Origin: Oscheius sp. JU75
Taxonomy: Eukaryota; Nematoda; Chromadorea; Rhabditida; Rhabditidae
Length of the DNA: 64,000 bases
Reading direction: 5' to 3'
Assembly (NCBI GenBank): GCA_037178855.1
Contig: JASJZC010000005.1
Span: 930,001 to 994,000, forward strand
Part shown: positions 42,383 through 54,055 of the stretch, in pieces
Position numbering within the stretch: position 1 is the stretch's first letter
Layout of the letters: the number at the start of each line of letters is the position of its first letter
The notes under the pieces: model-generated
The model's input: only the letters and a program-made list of their open reading frames with translations
The model's database searches: none
Told to the model about the DNA's origin: nothing
Position numbers and translations under genes: made by a program

Positions 42383-44392
42383 CCCGAAAAAGATCCAGAG
42401 GACAAAACATCGACTTGATAGAGCCCTATTCCAATACGCCATCGAAGACCAACTTAAACAGCTGAACATGAGCACGTATGATATGATGAGAGAAATGCTT
42501 CTCAATTCCGCTGAAATCGCCTCCGTACCTGTCTCAAAGCCCAATCCTATCTCGCAAAGGACACACGATCTATTCTGTAAGAGACACGAACTACAACATC
42601 GACCTGGGACCAGAAGTAATCGCGTGGAATTCAGTCTAGTCAACAGAGTACTTCGCGAATCATTGAAGCAGGACATTCGCGTGAAAGATCACAACCGAGT
42701 CAAAGAAGCGCTGGAAGAAGGGAGAAGTATAAAGAGAGCTATGAGAGAAAACACGATTACAAGGAACGTTTTAACTCAACTGAACGACGAGAATGGTAAC
42801 CTTGCTTCTTCACCAGATGATGTACGTGCTGTGGTTAAAAACTTCTATGATGGACTATACCGGTCTCAAGTGCCTATTCTACAGCCTGTCCTACATAATG
42901 ATGATGCAGTCCCGGAAATCCTAAGATGTGAAGTGGAAAAGGCAATATCAAAACTGAAGAGAGGCAAGACACCTGGAAAGGATCACATCACGACGGACAT
43001 GCTCATTTGGTGCAAGAAACATGTGTCTCAACCGCTGGCAGCCATTTTGAATCGGATTCTCGAACACGAAACTCTACCATCCGAGCTTGCAGATTCGATG
43101 GTATCGCTATTGTTCAAAAAGGGAGACCCAATGGACATCAAAAACTACAGGCCTATTGCACTCTTGTCCGTGATTTTTAAAATCTTCAGTTCAATTCTAC
43201 TATCAAGAATACAGAGAACTTTGGATGAAAATCAGCCTCCGGAGCAAGCAGGATTCAGGAAGTCTTTCTCAACGGCTGACCACTTACAAGTTATGAACGA
43301 GTTAATAGAAAGAGCAGTCGAATACAACTTCCCGCTTTTCATCGGTTTCATCGACTACTCCAAAGCATTTGACTCCATTGAGCACGGAGCTCTTTGGAAT
43401 GCTCTAAACCGGCAAGGAGTCCCCGCCAAGATCATCCGCGTACTTCAGCTCATCTATAAAACAGCCAAGGTCAACATACGAGTCTGTGGGAAGCCGGTGG
43501 ATATCGACATGCAAAGAGGAGTTCTGCAAGGAGATACAATCTCGCCATCTCTTTTCAGCGCGGTAGTTGAAGAGGTATTCCGGAGTATGGACTGGCACAC
43601 GTACGGGGTGAACATCAACGGGAAGCTGCTGACCAACATTCGATATGCTGATGACACGGTCCTTTTTGCTCACTCTGCCGGGGAACTGGAAGCAATGTTG
43701 GAGGATTTAGCCCATCACAGCACTTCGGTAGGACTTTCGCTGAATTGCCAAAAGACGAAGCTGATGACCAACTGCAACCAGAACCCAATTGCTGTCAACG
43801 GCCAGATCATTCCGTACTGCAAGGAGTATATCTGGGATCAAGAGTATCGTTTGACCGAAATACTACGCTGGAAGTCGGAAGACGAATTCGATCTGGTTGG
43901 TATGCCTTCAATAGATTCCACGAAATCTTCACCAACAAACGGATCAGCTTGGCACAGAAGAGGAAACTCTACAGGATGTGTATTGAGCCTTGTTTACTAT
44001 ATGCGTCCGAAACATGGCCTACTCGAGAAAAGGACCTATCCAAACTACGGACAGCTCAGCACAAGATGATGAGGAGAATGGTCGGAGTAACTTTGTTAGA
44101 TAGAAGAACAAACGGCTGGCTAGAAGGAACAGTGAAACTACCTGACATAAGGAAGGAGTTTTTCAAGAAAAAATGGAAATGGGCAAACAAAATAGCTAAT
44201 TGCAGCGACGATAGATGGACGAAACGAATAGTCGAATGGAGACCGTGGAGATATAGAAGAATGACAGGTCGACCAAAGACGAGATGGAGAGATGATTTCG
44301 CAGTGCAAATGGGTGAGACATGGACGAGAACAGCGAGGACGGATCCTGATCAATGGAGAGCAAGCATGACACGACATATAGAAAATATATGA
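42380..44392 (+). pseudogene. RTE-like reverse transcriptase, truncated and frameshifted
   Basis: One long frame runs to about 43830 with LKRGKTPGKDHITTDMLIW, NYRPIALLSVIFKIFSSILL, AGFRKSFSTADHLQ, FIDYSKAFDSIEH, MQRGVLQGDTISPSLF and the catalytic IRYADDTVLFAHS. The C-terminal part continues in another frame from about 43830 (VYLGSRVSFDRNTTLEVGRR, LYRMCIEPCLLYASETW, MTGRPKTRWRDD) to a stop at 44392. The frame change sits at the junction KEYI/YLGSRVS and needs a small indel. The sequence is otherwise well preserved, so the copy is fairly young. No endonuclease domain precedes it. Confidence 0.9.
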
Positions 44393-44457
44393 TTATTGTG
44401 AATAAATCCTAAAAAAAAAAGACCACTTTGTTCTTATGGAAGTTTGAGCAGTTAATT

Positions 44458-44594
44458 GGCCTCAAATTCACGACAGCATTCATTATTTCGACACTGTTCG
44501 GTCTAATTTCTATCCTGTTGTACATCCCATGAGCATACCAAACATTGTCTGTAGAGACTGCATCTTTTCGGAGAGGTCTCTCTGTCAAACTTAA
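44458..44594 (+). pseudogene. relic of an Srg-like receptor gene
   Basis: The plus frame reads FTTAFIISTLFGLISILLYI then a stop (44458-44532), matching exon 1 of the gene at 40629 (FFISTAFGFISILLYI). A few bases on, PNIVCRDCIFSERS (44538-44594) matches its exon 2 (PQLVCKDCTFSNFFS). The 5' start, the rest of exon 1 and everything after are gone. It is a broken tandem duplicate, separated from the intact copy by the retrotransposon that ends 37 bp upstream. Confidence 0.75.
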
Positions 44595-44639
44595 CTAGAC
44601 GCATGCTTCATTCAGAATAGTTACTTCCACACACCTTCT

Positions 44640-47600
44640 CTATTCCTTCAGAAGGAATTCTTCTTCTTCATCGAGCTCCTCGGACATGGTCGTGATCGAA
44701 TCCAGTTCTTCTTCTCGGTCCTCCACCGCATCGCGGACGGCTCCTCCTTCCACGAGCACCCTGTACGGATTCTCCACATCCGTCAGCCATAGTGCCGTCT
44801 TTTCTTGGAAGGACAGCACGGCTGTGGCCTTCTTTCCGAGCTTCTTCTCCACCCTGCGACCATTCGTCGCCATGTTCTGCTTCTCGCGATTGAAGCGCGT
44901 ATCGGTCCTCTTGAAAAGCCGACGCTCGATGCTCAGACAGGGCAGCTCGAAGCAGATGGCGAAGAAAAAGGCTCCCACAAGGCTTAGAGCCGTCACCGTC
45001 GTGGCTATGACGAGAAAATGACCGAAATTGGCCTGGGAGGTGGCCTGACGCTGTGTCCAGACAAGATAGAGCAGGATCGGCTCGTGACAGAGATAGAGAC
45101 CGAAGCTGAGACGAGAGACGGGCAGCAGGCGCGGACTGGCCAGGATGAAATGACAGAGACTGTGATGACCCGTCTCTGAGAGCCACACAAGCACGCAGAG
45201 TCCAAGAGACCAGAGCAGACGGTGCAGGACAGCATGTAGGATAGAGGCGAAGCCCTGAAATTGGGACCTCTATAAGTTTTTTTTGGGGATGTGGTATGTG
45301 CATCAGACAGCGGTATTGAAGAACGCGTCAATATACCTGGTCCCTTGAAACACAAAAGTAAAACTTTACGAATCTATTTGTAAGTTTCGGCGTTTTTTTG
45401 TCGTCAAGGTGTTCTAAATAAAATAATAAGATTTCCAAATAATTGTAGGGGGAAAATTTTGACAGTCTTGGATTTTTCATAGTCAAGTCTTGTAAAACTT
45501 ATCTCATAGTTAGGACCCGTATATTTTTATTGTTTCATTGCATATATGCATTTCAGTTAGTCCTTAGTTTTCTTTAGATGGTTGCATTGACACTGTCACA
45601 AAATTTTTGTGTTCCACGTCGTACCCTTAGTTTGCGCCATGTACAAAGCGGTACTGCACCTTCTCTGAACTTTTTGGGTTTCACGCTATCTATAATTATG
45701 CCGCAATAACCTTTCTGTTAATTTTCGTAGACTTTCGAGAAAATATAATATGTTTTTCAAAGATCAAGAAACAAACCCACCTCCTGAGACATCGGCGCGA
45801 AGAGAGCGTATCCAAGGAGTCCGTAGGCGGTCAACTTGAGTCCTCCCACCACGAGCCAGCTGTACTTTTTCTTTTGCTGCAGACACATGAACCAACCGGT
45901 TAGGAGGCCGACGATAAAGGGTGGGCATCTGGATAGGGGCGAGCCGTAGAGAAGCTTGAAGTGGAGCTCGCCGTCCTCAAACCTGCCCTCTTTGATCATT
46001 CCCAAGAACATGTTCGGCGAAAGACTGTAGACCAGGAAGACTGTGAGTCGGTAGACAAGACTCATAGCTATGAGAAAGCCGGCCCCGAGGAGCAGATGCT
46101 TGTCCCGCTTGGAGAGAAAGAAGAGAAAGATGGGGGCGATGAGGTAGAGCTGGAAGTCGAGACTGGTATGCCAGAGCCAGGGCAGACACAGTGAGGGGGC
46201 AAAGTTGGAGATGAAGAGCAGTAGTCGACCGAGATCGGAGGCTGTGCATTGCGAGCCAAAGATTCCGTCACGACTGTTCCAGAGTGGTCCGTCTCCGAGT
46301 TGAGAGTAGAAGCAGTTCATGAAAACGGCAAAGAAGAGCAGAGCAGGCCAGAGACGCGAAAGACGGTGGATGTAGAAGAGTAGAAGATGGACGAGGGTAG
46401 TTGGGGAATAGTCGCGAGGGCCTCTGGAAACTTACTGTTGTTTACCCTCTCTCTCTATACCTATGTGTCTCTGTGTCTCTCTTCTCTGTTTCTCAGTCTT
46501 TCTATCTCTCACCTGAAGAGCATCCTCTTTCTCACGGTATAAGCCAGAACAGTTCCAGTCACGAAGAGAAACGAGTCGACAGCCAGAGAGGAATTGAACA
46601 AGATGGATGAGAGCCAAGGATTGACGGTATCGGAAGAGAGCGAGAGTACCGTATCCATGTAAGGCAGACTGAAGAGGCAGCAGTGACCGAGGATTATCTG
46701 GAAGCCATTGTAAGAGTCTCTGTCTATGTCACCTAACCTACCCAAAACGCGCTGAAGGCCTTGAGCCCATGAAGAACGGACAGCTCTCTGGCCGAGTTGC
46801 GAAAGAGATGAGTCAAAGAGACACGAATACTGAAGGCACAGAGCACATCGACTAAGGTATCCCTCAGCACAAGCTGCTTCTTCAGGTCCGGGACACTTCT
46901 GAAGGTGAGAGCGATCGAGGGCGCGTTGAAAAGATGCAGAGTTGGCTTCTTCTTGATGGGAACGGCTGGCCCGTCTTCGTCGGATCCGGCGACAGATTGT
47001 ACGTCGAAGGAGACATTCGGACTGCCATCGGACACATTCGCTCGGAGCTTGTAGTCGATGTAGGTCCCGGACAGCAGGAGCAGTCCCCATAATCCAATGA
47101 TCGTGTAGAAGAGGGCACGTCTCCAGGTGATTCCGGTCACAGCTCGCTGGCAATGGACATCTTTCAGTTCTACCAGGTTGGTGGCCTCGAAGGGAAGGAA
47201 TTCGATGAGCCAGGTGGTAACTAGGTCTCGAATAGCCGGCTCGGAACAGGTCTGGGGGAGACAGAAACCGCCTGAAAGTTGGCAGTCAGGGAGATAGAGG
47301 AACAGGAGATAAAGAAACAGAAGACAGAGAGACAGGGGAACAGAGAGACTTACCAGTAAGAGGGACAGTTCTTCCCATCTCGACATTGGCTTCCAGAGAA
47401 CAGTAGTGGATGTCTGAATCCGTCTTCTGAATCTCCAGACACTGGTCATAGTCGCCCAAAAGGAAGAATGGTCCGCGACGAAGAATTCCAGCCGGTAGCT
47501 TGGGCCACGAGTCGACAATTTTCAGCATCCGACTCCTGGAACAGCTCGGATAACAGCTCGCCGTCTGCAAGAGCCCAGCCAGGGAAGAGAGACAGGCTTT

Positions 47601-47795
47601 AGAGTCTTCTGTCATCCCAAATCTTTCAACTTTCATGACAACTTCCAGCAGACTCATCTCGTTGATCCAGCGGGTGACCAGTTCAGTCAGGGTGTCTGTC
47701 TCGTTGACGTTGTCCATCCAGTCGAGAGGCAGAGCCCGGAAGATTTCGGGTGGAACGGCCAGCGTCGTGGCGAAGAGCAGCAGCAGCAGCCTCAT
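44640..47795 (-). CDS. NRF-6-type multispan acyltransferase
   Basis: Five exons, 47795-47354, 47271-46742, 46697-46513, 46423-45781 and 45254-44640, are all in phase and encode 804 residues. A signal peptide (MRLLLLLFATTLAVP) leads a Cys-containing extracellular NRF domain (LDWMDNVNETDTL, GDYDQCLEIQ, GGFCLPQTCSEP). An acyltransferase-3 region follows, with many membrane helices: LGHCCLFSLPYMDTV, AVDSFLFVTGTVLAYTVRKR, HLLLFYIHRLSRLWPALLFF, LDFQLYLIAPIFLFFLS and LLPVSRLSFGLYLCHEPILL. The tail is acidic (MSEELDEEEEFLLKE). In C. elegans this family (NRF-6 and NDG-4 are its founding members) affects lipid, yolk and drug transport across epithelia. The acyl substrate is unknown. Which family member this is cannot be decided here. 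Codon use favours C-ending codons. Confidence 0.93.
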
Positions 47796-48293
47796 GGCAG
47801 AGAGAGGCTTTTTTGATTGCTTTGCTTTGGAAAAGTTCCAAATTTTTGAAACGCCAAATGTTAGCTACTACTGCAGTTCGAAGCGTAATTAGTTTCTGGA
47901 AGAGAAGGTACTAAAGTTTTGCAACTTTTTGTATCAGGCTTCATCTAGAGGCAAAGTATTTGCTACGACCGTGTTGATTACCAGTAAATACGGAATATGC
48001 GAAGATGCCATTTTGACTTTTGAGTGCGGCTGCCTGCAAAACTAGAATAAAGAACAGACTAACATTGTCTTCAAGACAGTGTGAAGTGACCATTCCAAGA
48101 TGTTTTAATAATAAGAGCAGATTTGGCTTGAAACGTGGAAAAACGTCTATTATTTAGTTTCGTCCTTCCTCCAAGTATTTTTTCATTCAGTATCGCGCAT
48201 TAAAAGTCAAATCTTCTCCAGCTTAGACCAACTTTATTCATAAAACTACATGATATGTTACAACATTTGAGCACATTTTTCACCCTCCCAAAC
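47796..48293. other. spacer between acyltransferase and UGT genes
   Basis: About 500 bp between two head-to-tail minus-strand genes. It contains the UGT poly(A) signal (AATAAA on the minus strand at 48238-48233, 56 nt after the stop) and the presumed acyltransferase promoter. No other feature is seen. Confidence 0.5.
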
Positions 48294-51200
48294 CTAGGCA
48301 GTTTTCTCCTTTTTAGGCACAATTTTCCTATACACCTTGCACAGGAGCCAGCGAACAAAGAGAAGGAGTAGTAGGACAGATACGACAACTACCATAGCCA
48401 GAAATCCTATGACATCGAGGCTGTAGTATTGGAAAAAGTTGAGTTTCAGGCTGGCTGGCTTCAAATTGTCCAGGGTTTTGAATTCGGCCAATAGCTCGGT
48501 CCATTTTACGAGGAGTTGTTCAGAGGAGACGGGCTGCTTTTGAACCATTTTGGAGAGACGTCGAACTGAGGCTGTGAACCTGAAAATGGATGTTACTTTC
48601 TGTCCCAATATGTGTCTCAATTTTCTCTGTCTCTATGTCTCTCCGTTTCTCTGTATCTCTGCCTCTGTTTTTCTGCCTCTCTCTGTCTCACCTTTCCTCC
48701 GTCATGACCTCACTGACTGCCTGATACAAATTGTCTTCCGTGAATTCAGTTTTGAGGAGAATCTTTGCAATCCCGTGTTTCTCACCAATCTTGGCATTCT
48801 TGGGCTGGTCCCCAAAGAGCGGTATCATAATTATGGGCTTTCCAGCTGCGATTGTTTCCTGGAAATGATCAGATTTATGAAATCATTTGTTCATATCACT
48901 TTGAACTCTCATTGTTCCAACACCCCTAGTTCGCGCCCAAAATTCACAAACCTGCATTCCATTGTAGCCACCGTGGCTGATGAAAGCCTTGACTCTTGGA
49001 TGCTGGAGAAGATCTGACTGAGGGAGCCATTTCATAATCTTGACGTTTGGTGGCAGACGATCGTTTAGGTCATCGCCCATGTATCTGGAATAGGAAGGTT
49101 TATGTTTCAGGAACAACATAAATTTGACGGCGAATCGATTAATTTACAAACCGGTTCGTTGCGGGACCCGAGTTGAAAACGCGTTTGGCCGTCTACCCAT
49201 CTACCCGTAATGTTAATGTCCCTTTAGAGAATTATCTTGTTTCAACAAGATTGTTTCAACGAGATTATAAACAGGAAATGCGTTCTTATGCTTTGCTGAA
49301 GTCATCTTCTGTCAAATATTATGTAGTTTGCGGTATTTTGTGGCTGTTCTTTTTGTACCCTCTCTGTATCCCTGCCTCTGCCTCTGTCACTATCCCTCTA
49401 TCTCTCTATCTTGCTGTTTCTCTCCTCCACTCACCTCATGACAAACTGATAGTTCGGCAGCCTCTTGAAAGCTCCAATCATTGCCTTCTTCCAGCTCTCC
49501 GGAGCCATATGAATCGGTGCAACCGATCCAAAACTGAAGACAATAGCTGCTTCTCCCTTCTGCACGAACTTCTCCAGATCTTCTGGCAGTGCCTTCGCGT
49601 CCTTCAACTGAGCTCCCAGTCCACCAATGTTAACAACCTTTTCCAATGTCGGTCTTGGTAGATCATAAAGCGGATTGGAGTTGACCATCACGAGGGAACA
49701 GTTAGCTCCAATTTCGAGAAGATCCGGGAAGTTAGGGTCAATTTCATCGCGGAAGACCTGAGTTTCAGGTCTGGCTACGGATCTGAAAAAAAGGACGTTT
49801 GCAGACGCTAGTTGTTGCATTTGGATGTCGTTTGACATGTGTACTCTTTTTGCTGTCTCACGAAGGAAAGTGCAAATTATGGGCAACAACCTGGTGTCAA
49901 CGTGATAAAAGTGTTTACTTCAAACTCTAGATACAAAAGAATGCATAAACGTAAAAGTTCATTTTACGACCCATGCCCTTTCAGCCCTTTCATGGTTTGA
50001 GCCCGCCCGATTTTGCCAACTTTGGGTTTCTCGAAGATTTGCCATTAGAAATCTTTTGGCTCTAGTTGTTTTTGGTAGTCTAGATTGGGCTACAAAATTA
50101 AGTTTCTAAATTTCGCCTTTCGGGGTGAGGCTCAAAATTTTTGTTCCTAGCCATGCGAAATTTTTACGGCATTAAATAGAGCTAACTTAGTCCGTTCTTA
50201 AAAAAAAAGAATACCACGAGAATATGATGATAGTAGCCTATAGTTTTCACTTTTCGTACACTGTATTGATAAAAACTTATAAACTTTTCCTATTATCATC
50301 GACAAAATAGAAATTTCGGGTGGAAACTTTGCTAAACTATTGACAGACTGCTTGAAATGAAAAATTACCCACCTGGGCCAGATAATCTTGAACAGGGCAT
50401 GTCCAAAGAAGCTCTTGGTTCGTTCGAGGAATGTCATGGAGTCTTGAGCGGCCATTAGAATTGCTGGAATCTTTTTTGGTCAACACCCGGAACTGTCTCC
50501 CAATATAAGCAAATGCTGGAAAAAAAAAAACCTACGAGGAACGTAGCTAGGAAAAATTGGGACTCCGACGATGTTGGCAACGTTGTCCATCAATGCTCCA
50601 CTGAAAAAAATGGATAGTGACAGAGACAGATACAGTACCTATTGAGCCATATCCAGGCTGGAACCTTCCCCACCACAGGGAACCCAAGTGGACAGGCATG
50701 GTACATGTGGACGAAGGCAATGTCAAACTTGCTCTCCTCTAGCCATTTCAGGAATTCCTTGTTTTGAAGAACAACTGAAACCGAGTGTGCTTTTTTATGT
50801 TACACAGAAGCACTATAGCCATAATTTACGATATACGTGCTGCTTCCGTCCATGACTCATCAAGAGACTAACGCCAAATAACTCACTTCGACAGCTCTCC
50901 GACATCATTCTCATGGTCATGGAGAGGATGTCTCTCATTCTTTTGTCCCAGAATTGAAGGTCCTGAAACTCGATCCAGTAGAACGAGAAGTTCATTCATA
51001 TGTTTCATGGAAAGAAAATAAACAAACTTGCATGGCACCAATGTCTTGTCTGTTCCTAAAACTCTCGTATCCTTATTTTACGACCCCAAAAGCTCCAAAC
51101 TTGACACATACATAGACAGTTACTCTAACAGAGTCTATACAAGTATCAAGGCTCATAGGCTACAGTGGAACACAAAATAGCTCGCAATTCATAGTTGACT

Positions 51201-52266
51201 ATCGGAGAAAGCCAATACATTCATTTTGATATAAAATCAAGCTTATACTGTATTTATAGTTTTCGTTCTAGCTTTTCAGAATTTGATCAGGTCGCTGTTT
51301 TTGAGGTGAAGTTGTAATAAGTTCCATATCAAAATTCCCATATTCTCACCTCAAAAGCCATGAAGGACTGCTTCTCCTCCATTTCGGTTCTCGTGACTCC
51401 GCTTGAGGCATTGACCGGGTGGACATGCACATTCTTCGAGAACTTGACCTCGGTCAGCTCGATACCCTCGACTTGGAGCAGAAGAGCCACATGGACCTCA
51501 TGGCCGGCATTGGCCAGAACCTCGGCCACGCGCTTGTTGAACATTATCTGGAAGAATATTTGATTTCTGTTAACCGTAACAACAAGAGTACATCTCGGTT
51601 TCCTGACCCCTTTTTTCCAACAGTACTAAATTTGCCAGAATTTGTATTGTTCTGGAGAGAGAGAGATGGATCTATCAATACAGCTGCATCATCCAAACGT
51701 CAAAAAAGTTTGGTTTCGAGCACTTTGAAAAAAGTCATTTTGTACTGAAAATCGTGATTACCTCGGTCTATAATCGATTGCCCCGTGGGATTCCAAGCAA
51801 CCTACTCCAAAATTTTGTGAACGATTCGTGATATTATAAATGACAAAACTCCAGAACTTGGTCTTGTTCAGAGGCAAAACCGTTCTGCTACAGATATTTT
51901 ATTTTTGCGGACTTGTATCAAGTCAAAATTAGTATTGAAAATGGGATACAAAGTAGATATAGTACAAAATGACTTTTTTCAAAGTGCTCGAAACCAAACT
52001 TGTTTGACGTTTGGATGATGCAGTTGTATTGATGGATCCATTTTGAGTTTTTGTCTACAATATTAGCCTTTTTCGAAACAAGATACTTAGGGTTTTGAGA
52101 GAGTATCTATACTTTCTTGACAGAGGATTTTGAACTTCCGTCTGTCAGTTGAGGATTGTTTGGAAGTCTTTCCTACCTGACTATTCACAGATCCTGGAGA
52201 GAAAATGATTATCTTGTAGGCGGCACAGCAGGCCAGTAATGACAAAAAGACGAAGATGGACTTCAT
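48294..52266 (-). CDS. ugt: UDP-glycosyltransferase (UGT family)
   Basis: Ten exons: 52266-52177, 51547-51350, 50962-50887, 50774-50639, 50600-50536, 50463-50373, 49782-49435, 49084-48952, 48858-48692 and 48579-48294. Phases agree and give 529 residues, typical for the family. The N-terminal signal peptide [16 protein letters not shown] leads the acceptor-binding half. The donor-binding half carries [34 protein letters not shown] and [20 protein letters not shown]...[12 protein letters not shown], the UGT signature with its HGG and terminal DQ. A C-terminal helix ([19 protein letters not shown]) and a basic tail with KKEK fit an ER type I membrane protein. It would transfer a sugar from UDP-sugar to small lipophilic compounds (detoxification). 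The specific ugt number cannot be given. Intron 1 contains a long inverted repeat. Confidence 0.94.
51667..52040. repeat. 80-bp inverted repeat in UGT intron 1
   Basis: Arms 51667-51746 and 51961-52040 are near-perfect reverse complements (for example CATCATCCAAACGTCAAAAA against TTTGACGTTTGGATGATG), with a 214-bp spacer. The pre-mRNA would fold into a long hairpin. It resembles a MITE whose target duplication I cannot define. Confidence 0.8.
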
Positions 52267-53878
52267 CTGTAATCGTGAAACATTTTTAAAATCAGTAAAA
52301 GAAGTTCTCGTCCCAAAAACTGGACATTTTGTCCATGGAAGGCCATTTTATAGTGGCAACCTTTTATCAATTCTCTGACCTTCAGCGATGTTCCCATTAG
52401 AGTGTACTGGTCATAGTTTGAGAATACTGCGGTCAGAAAGTTTACAGAAAAACGGTAGCGTGAACTCCCTGACAGCCAAGTTGGAACTTATTTGTACCCA
52501 ACGCGAAACACAAAAAATTGTATAGCCATCAACAGTGTTTCTTGTTTTGCCTTCGACAGTTTCGAAACTGGATTACAGAAAGAAAAGTAGAAGCTTCGGG
52601 AGTAGACCTAAGTGAGAGGGTAAACTTATGTAAACAAAGCTAAACTCAAAAATAGATTGAAAACTTGCTTCCGAACTGGAGAAAAGCAATTGTTTCACTG
52701 TTTGTACAGTAGATACAAGAGTGTTCGGGCCAAACTGATCCGGCGGTAACCTTTTCAATAGGTCGTAAACTCTCTACACTAACACTTTCAAATTTACAAA
52801 AGATAGTTTTACTCAAAAGCCTATCGAACCCCAGCCGAAAGCGCGCTCCTGGATGCGGAGAATATAATCCAATTTCGACTAGTACGTATACCTCTCCGTT
52901 ATGAAATCAAGTTGGCTTCTAAAAATTTTGCTTGGTCATGGAAGTCCGCAACTTCTGACTAACATTTCGGGTAGAATAAGGTACTTTTGAGTTTTGTGGC
53001 ATTCTTCTGCAAATTTGTAAAGCAGATCGAGTGCTACAGCTTTTCTAAAAATCCTTTGGAGATAAGAGTTTGTTTTAGAGGTGAAACTTCAATCGCCTTA
53101 GCAATGCACCAACTTTGAAAGCGGTGTACGGACGGACCTAGAATGGATTTTCAAGTCTTTTCTAGTTATTTTTACGAAGTGTCACGACTACAGTATCTAG
53201 AAAGACACTGTTGAGACGATAGTGACACCAAGAAACCAAAAAGTAAGAATTTCTGAAACAGACTGCCTAGAACAGTATACTTGGGTACCCGACTCGATGG
53301 CGCAAATGTGGTGCAGCGTTTTTCTTGAAAGTCAACCCATACACCCTGGGCGTCATTTTTGTCCAAAGTAGACACGGAAAAAATTAAACTTTAGCACAAA
53401 TAGCGCCAAGGATGTATCAGGCAGATTTTTAGAAAAACGCTCAGACTCATCGACTCCACAATCAAGAAATATACCTCGACTCAATTTCGAGTCTAAGAGT
53501 ATGATTATGAAAAACATAAATCAAAAGAACCTTGAAATGCTTAGGTAGTCAACAGGATCAACGGCTCTATTTATTTCCCTCCTCCCCCCTATACAGAGAT
53601 CAAAAAACGGGCGCATGCATGGCGAAAGAGAACCGGCTGTTTGTTCTATCGCTCCTACACGCAGATTAGAGAGAAAGGGTGAGAGTGAGAGCGGGAGAGA
53701 AAGAGAGACCACACGTGAGAATTTCGCAAGCCTGAAAGATGAAAGAAAACGAACGTGGTGCAAACGTGTAACTTTTGCATCAGTTCTGCTAGTGCCTAGA
53801 ATGCCTTCGAGGTTTCGAGGGGATCGTCAGACAAGCTCCTTCGGCCTGGAAAATGTCGGGTCAATTTTCAGCACCGGG
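52267..53878. other. intergenic, no gene recognised
   Basis: No supported exon. It contains a TGAAACA motif at about 52268 next to the UGT start, TGTTTCA near 52688, and the second copy (53272-53421) of the dispersed repeat first seen at 27012-27141. A purine-rich GAGAGAAAG tract lies at about 53668-53712. Confidence 0.45.
53272..53421. repeat. dispersed repeat, copy 2
   Basis: It shares the blocks CCCGACTCGATGGCGCAAA, TCAACCCATACACCC and GTCCAAAGTAG, in the same order and orientation, with 27012-27141. It is diverged by substitutions and small indels. Confidence 0.6.
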
Positions 53879-53992
53879 GCAACCTTGATCACTATATGGC
53901 TGATTTCTATAGGGCACTGAAAATGATTTCGCCTCAGGCCGAAATCATTTTCAGTGCCCTATAGAAATCAGCCATATAGTGATCAAGGTTGC
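53879..53992. repeat. 53-bp perfect inverted repeat with 8-nt loop
   Basis: Arm 53879-53931 (starting GCAACCTTGATCACTATATG) is exactly complementary to 53940-53992, separated only by CCTCAGGC. There is no mismatch across 53 bp. Such a structure would extrude as a cruciform or fold as a long RNA hairpin. The right end runs into the flank of hairpin repeat copy 3 (54014), so it may be the inverted junction of a partial duplicate of that element. Confidence 0.85.
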
Positions 53993-54013
53993 AATTTTTT
54001 CATTCGGTAATGA

Positions 54014-54055
54014 TCTGCAAAGTTGTAGCATCTTTTCTTCCTACAACCTTGCAGA
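54014..54055. repeat. TGCAAAG-type hairpin repeat, copy 3
   Basis: TCTGCAAAGTTGTAG (54014-54028) pairs with CTACAACCTTGCAGA (54041-54055) with one mismatch. The preceding 30 bp (ATCAAGGTTGCAATTTTTTC) match the flank of copy 2 at 22270-22300. Confidence 0.7.

Larger units (their letters stand above)
42290..44421 (+). mobile_element. 5'-truncated RTE-like retrotransposon with inverted 5' end
   Basis: The plus-strand body from about 42380 encodes a reverse transcriptase and C-terminal domain (next entry). It ends with an AATAAA (44401-44406) and an A10 tract (44411-44420). The endonuclease region is missing. At the 5' end, 42290-42334 is a near-identical inverted copy of 43629-43673, the YADD-coding part of the same element. 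Between that and the body is a perfect 20-bp inverted repeat (42335-42354 against 42363-42382, 8-nt loop). This arrangement recalls twin-priming or template-switching during insertion. Confidence 0.85.

Noticed and set aside
42251..42676. Minus-strand frame containing a YADD motif
   Set aside because: The motif is real but belongs to a 45-bp inverted fragment of the plus-strand retrotransposon. The rest is the shadow of the reverse-transcriptase frame.
44668..45303. 211-aa minus frame overlapping the acyltransferase last exon
   Set aside because: Shadow frame. The in-phase exon encodes the conserved acyltransferase C-terminus.
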